Source of the DNA: an uncultured Bacillota bacterium
GTDB taxonomy: Bacteria; Bacillota_I; Bacilli_A; RFN20; CAG-826
NCBI GenBank assembly: GCA_949299565.1
Contig: OX437086.1
Span: 38,919-102,918 of the forward strand
Direction: 5' to 3'
Length of the DNA stretch: 64,000 nt
Shown here: one piece after another, positions 61,717 to 64,000 of the stretch
Numbering within the stretch: the stretch's first letter is position 1
How the letters are laid out: every line of letters starts with the position of its first letter
The notes under the pieces: generated by a model
What the model was told of the DNA's origin: nothing
Databases searched by the model: none
The model's input: the letters and a program-made list of their open reading frames with translations, nothing else
Program-made: the position numbers and the translations under genes

Positions 61717-64000
61717 TTATTCCTTTCTTGGCTCCTCCGGAGCGTTCTCATTTTCTACTTTTTGTGTTTCTTCTTGCGGCTTTTCTTTCTTAACTAAGCG
61801 CACATTCATAAGGGAATAGGCTGTATCAACCGCTACCTTTTCGTTCATCTCTTGGAAGAGAGAATAGCCTTCATTGACGTAATCCTGCAAAGGATTAGTT
61901 TGAGCGTAAGAACGGAGAGAAATGCCTTCACGAAGATGGGACATCGTGTCGATATGTCCTTGCCAGTTGCGGTCAATAACTTTTAAAGAAACTTGGCGTT
62001 CAACCATATCAGCTTCTTCCTGGCTCCAAGTTTTTCGTTTAATCAAATATTCGCTATAAAGAAGTTCGCCTAAATCCTCTCCAGCTTCTTCAACCATCGC
62101 TCCGTCATATGCGTGCGGATTGATTGAACCTTCCTTCAGGAAACGCGGTTCCACTAAGCGTTTTAAAGTTTCGCCGTTAACAAGCCCTTCTGTCGTTGTG
62201 TTGTCAACCGCTTTGCGGCATAAGAAGAGGCCGCTTGTGATGAAGAAATCATGAATAAGATTCACAATATCGCCGGCTAAAAGAATTGAGTCGCGTTTTT
62301 TATAGATGATGTCGCGTTGTTTGGCTAAAACATCATCGTAATCTTTGAGGTTCTTCCGTGTGTCGAAGTTTCGTCCTTCGATTTGTTTTTGAGCGTTAGT
62401 AACGGCATTTGAGAGCATCCTGCTTTGATAGGCTTCATCTTGCAAAGAATTTTCAAACAACGTCTTTAATTTCGGATTTGCAAACCTCCGCATCAATTCA
62501 TCATCAAAAGAAACAAAGAAACGAGAATAGCCGGGGTCACCTTGACGTCCAGAACGACCACGCAACTGGTTATCGATACGTCTTGACTCGTGACGTTCAG
62601 TGCCGAAAACACAAAGACCTCCCAGTTCCTTGACGCCTTCTCCTAACTTAATATCGGTACCACGACCCGCCATGTTCGTCGCCAACGTCACCGCTCCTTT
62701 TTCACCAGCATGCGAAATAATCTCCGCCTCGCGCGCCTGGTTTTTGGCATTTAAAACTTCATGCGGAATCTTTGCATCGTTTAAAAGATGAGAAATCTCT
62801 TCGTTAGATTCTACCGAAACTGTGCCAATTAAGACCGGCTGTCCTTTTTCGTGACGTTCTTTGATCGCTTTCACTAACGCGTCAAGTTTTGCTTTATGAG
62901 TTGCGAAAATCAAATCCGTGTCATCAATTCTTTGAACGGGACGATTTGTCGGAATCGTTACAACCTTCATGTTATAGATTGTTTGGAATTCTTCTTCTTC
63001 GGTTTTAGCGGTACCGGTCATTCCTGACAATTTTGTATAAAGACGGAAGAAGTTCTGATAAGTGATTGTGGCTAAGACTACTGTTTCTTGTTTTATTTCC
63101 ACTCCTTCTTTCGCTTGAATTGCTTGTTGAAGACCATCGTTATATTCCCGGCCAGGAAGGACACGACCAGTGAATTGGTCAATGAGTTGAATTGTATGAT
63201 CTTTGTCGACCATATATTCAACATCGCGGCTCATGATGTAATTGGCTTTAAGAGCCTGATGGATCCGGTGCACTAAGTCGCCATTCTCGGGAGCATAAAG
63301 ATTTTTAACGCCAAACATCCGCTCAGCTTTATTGTTTCCTTCATCCGTCAAAGAGCAGGCTTTTTCTTTTTCATCGATTTCAAAGTCCACGCCCTTGCGG
63401 AGCATTTTGACGAAGCGATCAGCCACTTGATATTGAGAAGCCGGTGCACGACTGCCGCCAGAAATAATGAGCGGTGTGCGCGATTCGTCGACTAAAATTG
63501 AGTCAGCTTCATCAACGATTGCAAAATTCAAGCCGCGAAGAACGCGTCCTTTTAGAGAAGGAGCCATGTTGTCGCGCAAATAATCAAAGCCCAATTCAGA
63601 GTTAATGGTGTAGGTAATATCGCAAGCATATGCCTCACGTTTTTCAGCGGCATTTTTAGAAGCAAGATTGACTCCGACAGTAAGTCCTAGGAAACGATAA
63701 ATCTGTCCCATCCATTCAGCGTCCCGTTGTGCCAGATATTCGTTAACCGTTACAACATGAACGCCGAGACCCGTAAGCGCATTAAGATAAACGGCCATCG
63801 TCGCTGTTAACGTCTTACCTTCACCGGTTTTCATTTCGGCGATATCGCCGTTGTTTAAGACCAACGCCCCGATGATTTGTACTTTGAAAGGCTTTTGATG
63901 CAACGTTCTCCAAGCAGCTTCTCGAGCAACGGCAAACGCTTCGTATTTTATGCTTTCCAACGTTTCTCCGTTTTTTAAACGTTCACGAAATTCAATAGTT
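61717..64000 (-). CDS. secA: Protein translocase ATPase SecA, 5' end beyond the window
   Basis: The frame is open to the window edge; about 760 C-terminal residues are present and only the first ~60-80 are missing. Visible: TIEFRERLKNGET, EAFAVAREAAWR, Walker A MKTGEGKTLTA, the DEAD-type VDEADSILVDESRTPLIISG, the preprotein cross-linking domain, VTLATNMAGRGTDIKLGEGV and QLRGRSGRQGDPG, then the helical wing and scaffold. The C-terminus ends in a Glu-rich stretch without the usual Cys-rich zinc tail. It drives export through SecYG. Confidence 0.95.
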   Translation of the reverse strand, partial: TIEFRERLKNGETLESIKYEAFAVAREAAWRTLHQKPFKVQIIGALVLNNGDIAEMKTGEGKTLTATMAVYLNALTGLGVHVVTVNEYLAQRDAEWMGQIYRFLGLTVGVNLASKNAAEKREAYACDITYTINSELGFDYLRDNMAPSLKGRVLRGLNFAIVDEADSILVDESRTPLIISGGSRAPASQYQVADRFVKMLRKGVDFEIDEKEKACSLTDEGNNKAERMFGVKNLYAPENGDLVHRIHQALKANYIMSRDVEYMVDKDHTIQLIDQFTGRVLPGREYNDGLQQAIQAKEGVEIKQETVVLATITYQNFFRLYTKLSGMTGTAKTEEEEFQTIYNMKVVTIPTNRPVQRIDDTDLIFATHKAKLDALVKAIKERHEKGQPVLIGTVSVESNEEISHLLNDAKIPHEVLNAKNQAREAEIISHAGEKGAVTLATNMAGRGTDIKLGEGVKELGGLCVFGTERHESRRIDNQLRGRSGRQGDPGYSRFFVSFDDELMRRFANPKLKTLFENSLQDEAYQSRMLSNAVTNAQKQIEGRNFDTRKNLKDYDDVLAKQRDIIYKKRDSILLAGDIVNLIHDFFITSGLFLCRKAVDNTTTEGLVNGETLKRLVEPRFLKEGSINPHAYDGAMVEEAGEDLGELLYSEYLIKRKTWSQEEADMVERQVSLKVIDRNWQGHIDTMSHLREGISLRSYAQTNPLQDYVNEGYSLFQEMNEKVAVDTAYSLMNVRLVKKEKPQEETQKVENENAPEEPRKE

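Overview
The window looks like a chromosome segment from a gut-dwelling, strictly anaerobic, low-to-mid GC member of the Bacilli, in or near the Erysipelotrichales/RF39/RFN20 type of lineage. The evidence is Firmicutes-style ribosomal gene order, zinc-type S14 and L36, a trimeric [FeFe] hydrogenase, class III (anaerobic) ribonucleotide reductase, queuosine salvage rather than synthesis, and a choloylglycine-hydrolase-family enzyme. TGA is used as a stop, both in ordinary genes and as the programmed frameshift stop in prfB, so the Mycoplasma code does not apply. Taxonomy is inference, because no marker comparison could be run.

Layout. 1-2.4 kb: a partial membrane protein, a HAD phosphatase and two small hypothetical genes downstream of a promoter whose spacer holds a G9 tract. 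2.4-8.2 kb: hydCBA (bifurcating-type hydrogenase), then a lemA/DUF3137 pair. 8.2-23.7 kb: one uninterrupted S10-spc-alpha operon, rpsJ to rplQ, with no rpmD (L30) and with long charged tails on several ribosomal proteins. 23.8-27.2 kb: queuosine salvage (queT behind a preQ1 riboswitch, tgt, queA, queH). 27-39 kb: prs, a P-loop kinase, membrane proteins of unknown role, a FAD oxidoreductase, a GtrA protein, NAD synthetase with an extra N-terminal Phd/YefM-like domain, an ATP-grasp ligase, a phosphatase-Nudix fusion, MscL and CvpA. 39-43.6 kb: nrdD fused to a glutaredoxin-like domain, trxB, nrdG and tRNA-Ala(CGC). 43.6-51.7 kb: choloylglycine hydrolase, rmuC, two large lipoproteins (one with a G8 tract just after the lipobox) and an M29 aminopeptidase. 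51.7-55.1 kb: an ECF sigma factor, a one-pass membrane protein and a lipoprotein. 55.1-64 kb: a ThyX-like protein with folD, secG, then secA-prfB-yitT-uvrB-HAD.

How the parts work together. Ribosome, secretion (SecY, SecG, SecA, lipoproteins) and nucleotide/cofactor supply (Prs, NadE, FolD, NrdD/NrdG) dominate. The least ordinary part is the ECF module at 51.8-54.3 kb. The sigma gene and the lipoprotein gene share the spaced motif CCAACAA-N14-TCGTTAAT, and the outer domain of the presumed anti-sigma protein resembles the lipoprotein, which suggests a self-regulated surface-sensing circuit.

Two patterns recur. First, many first genes of transcripts have a good -10 box only 6-11 bases before the start codon and no Shine-Dalgarno sequence, which predicts leaderless or near-leaderless mRNAs. 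Second, the two longest G tracts noticed sit where slippage would switch expression.
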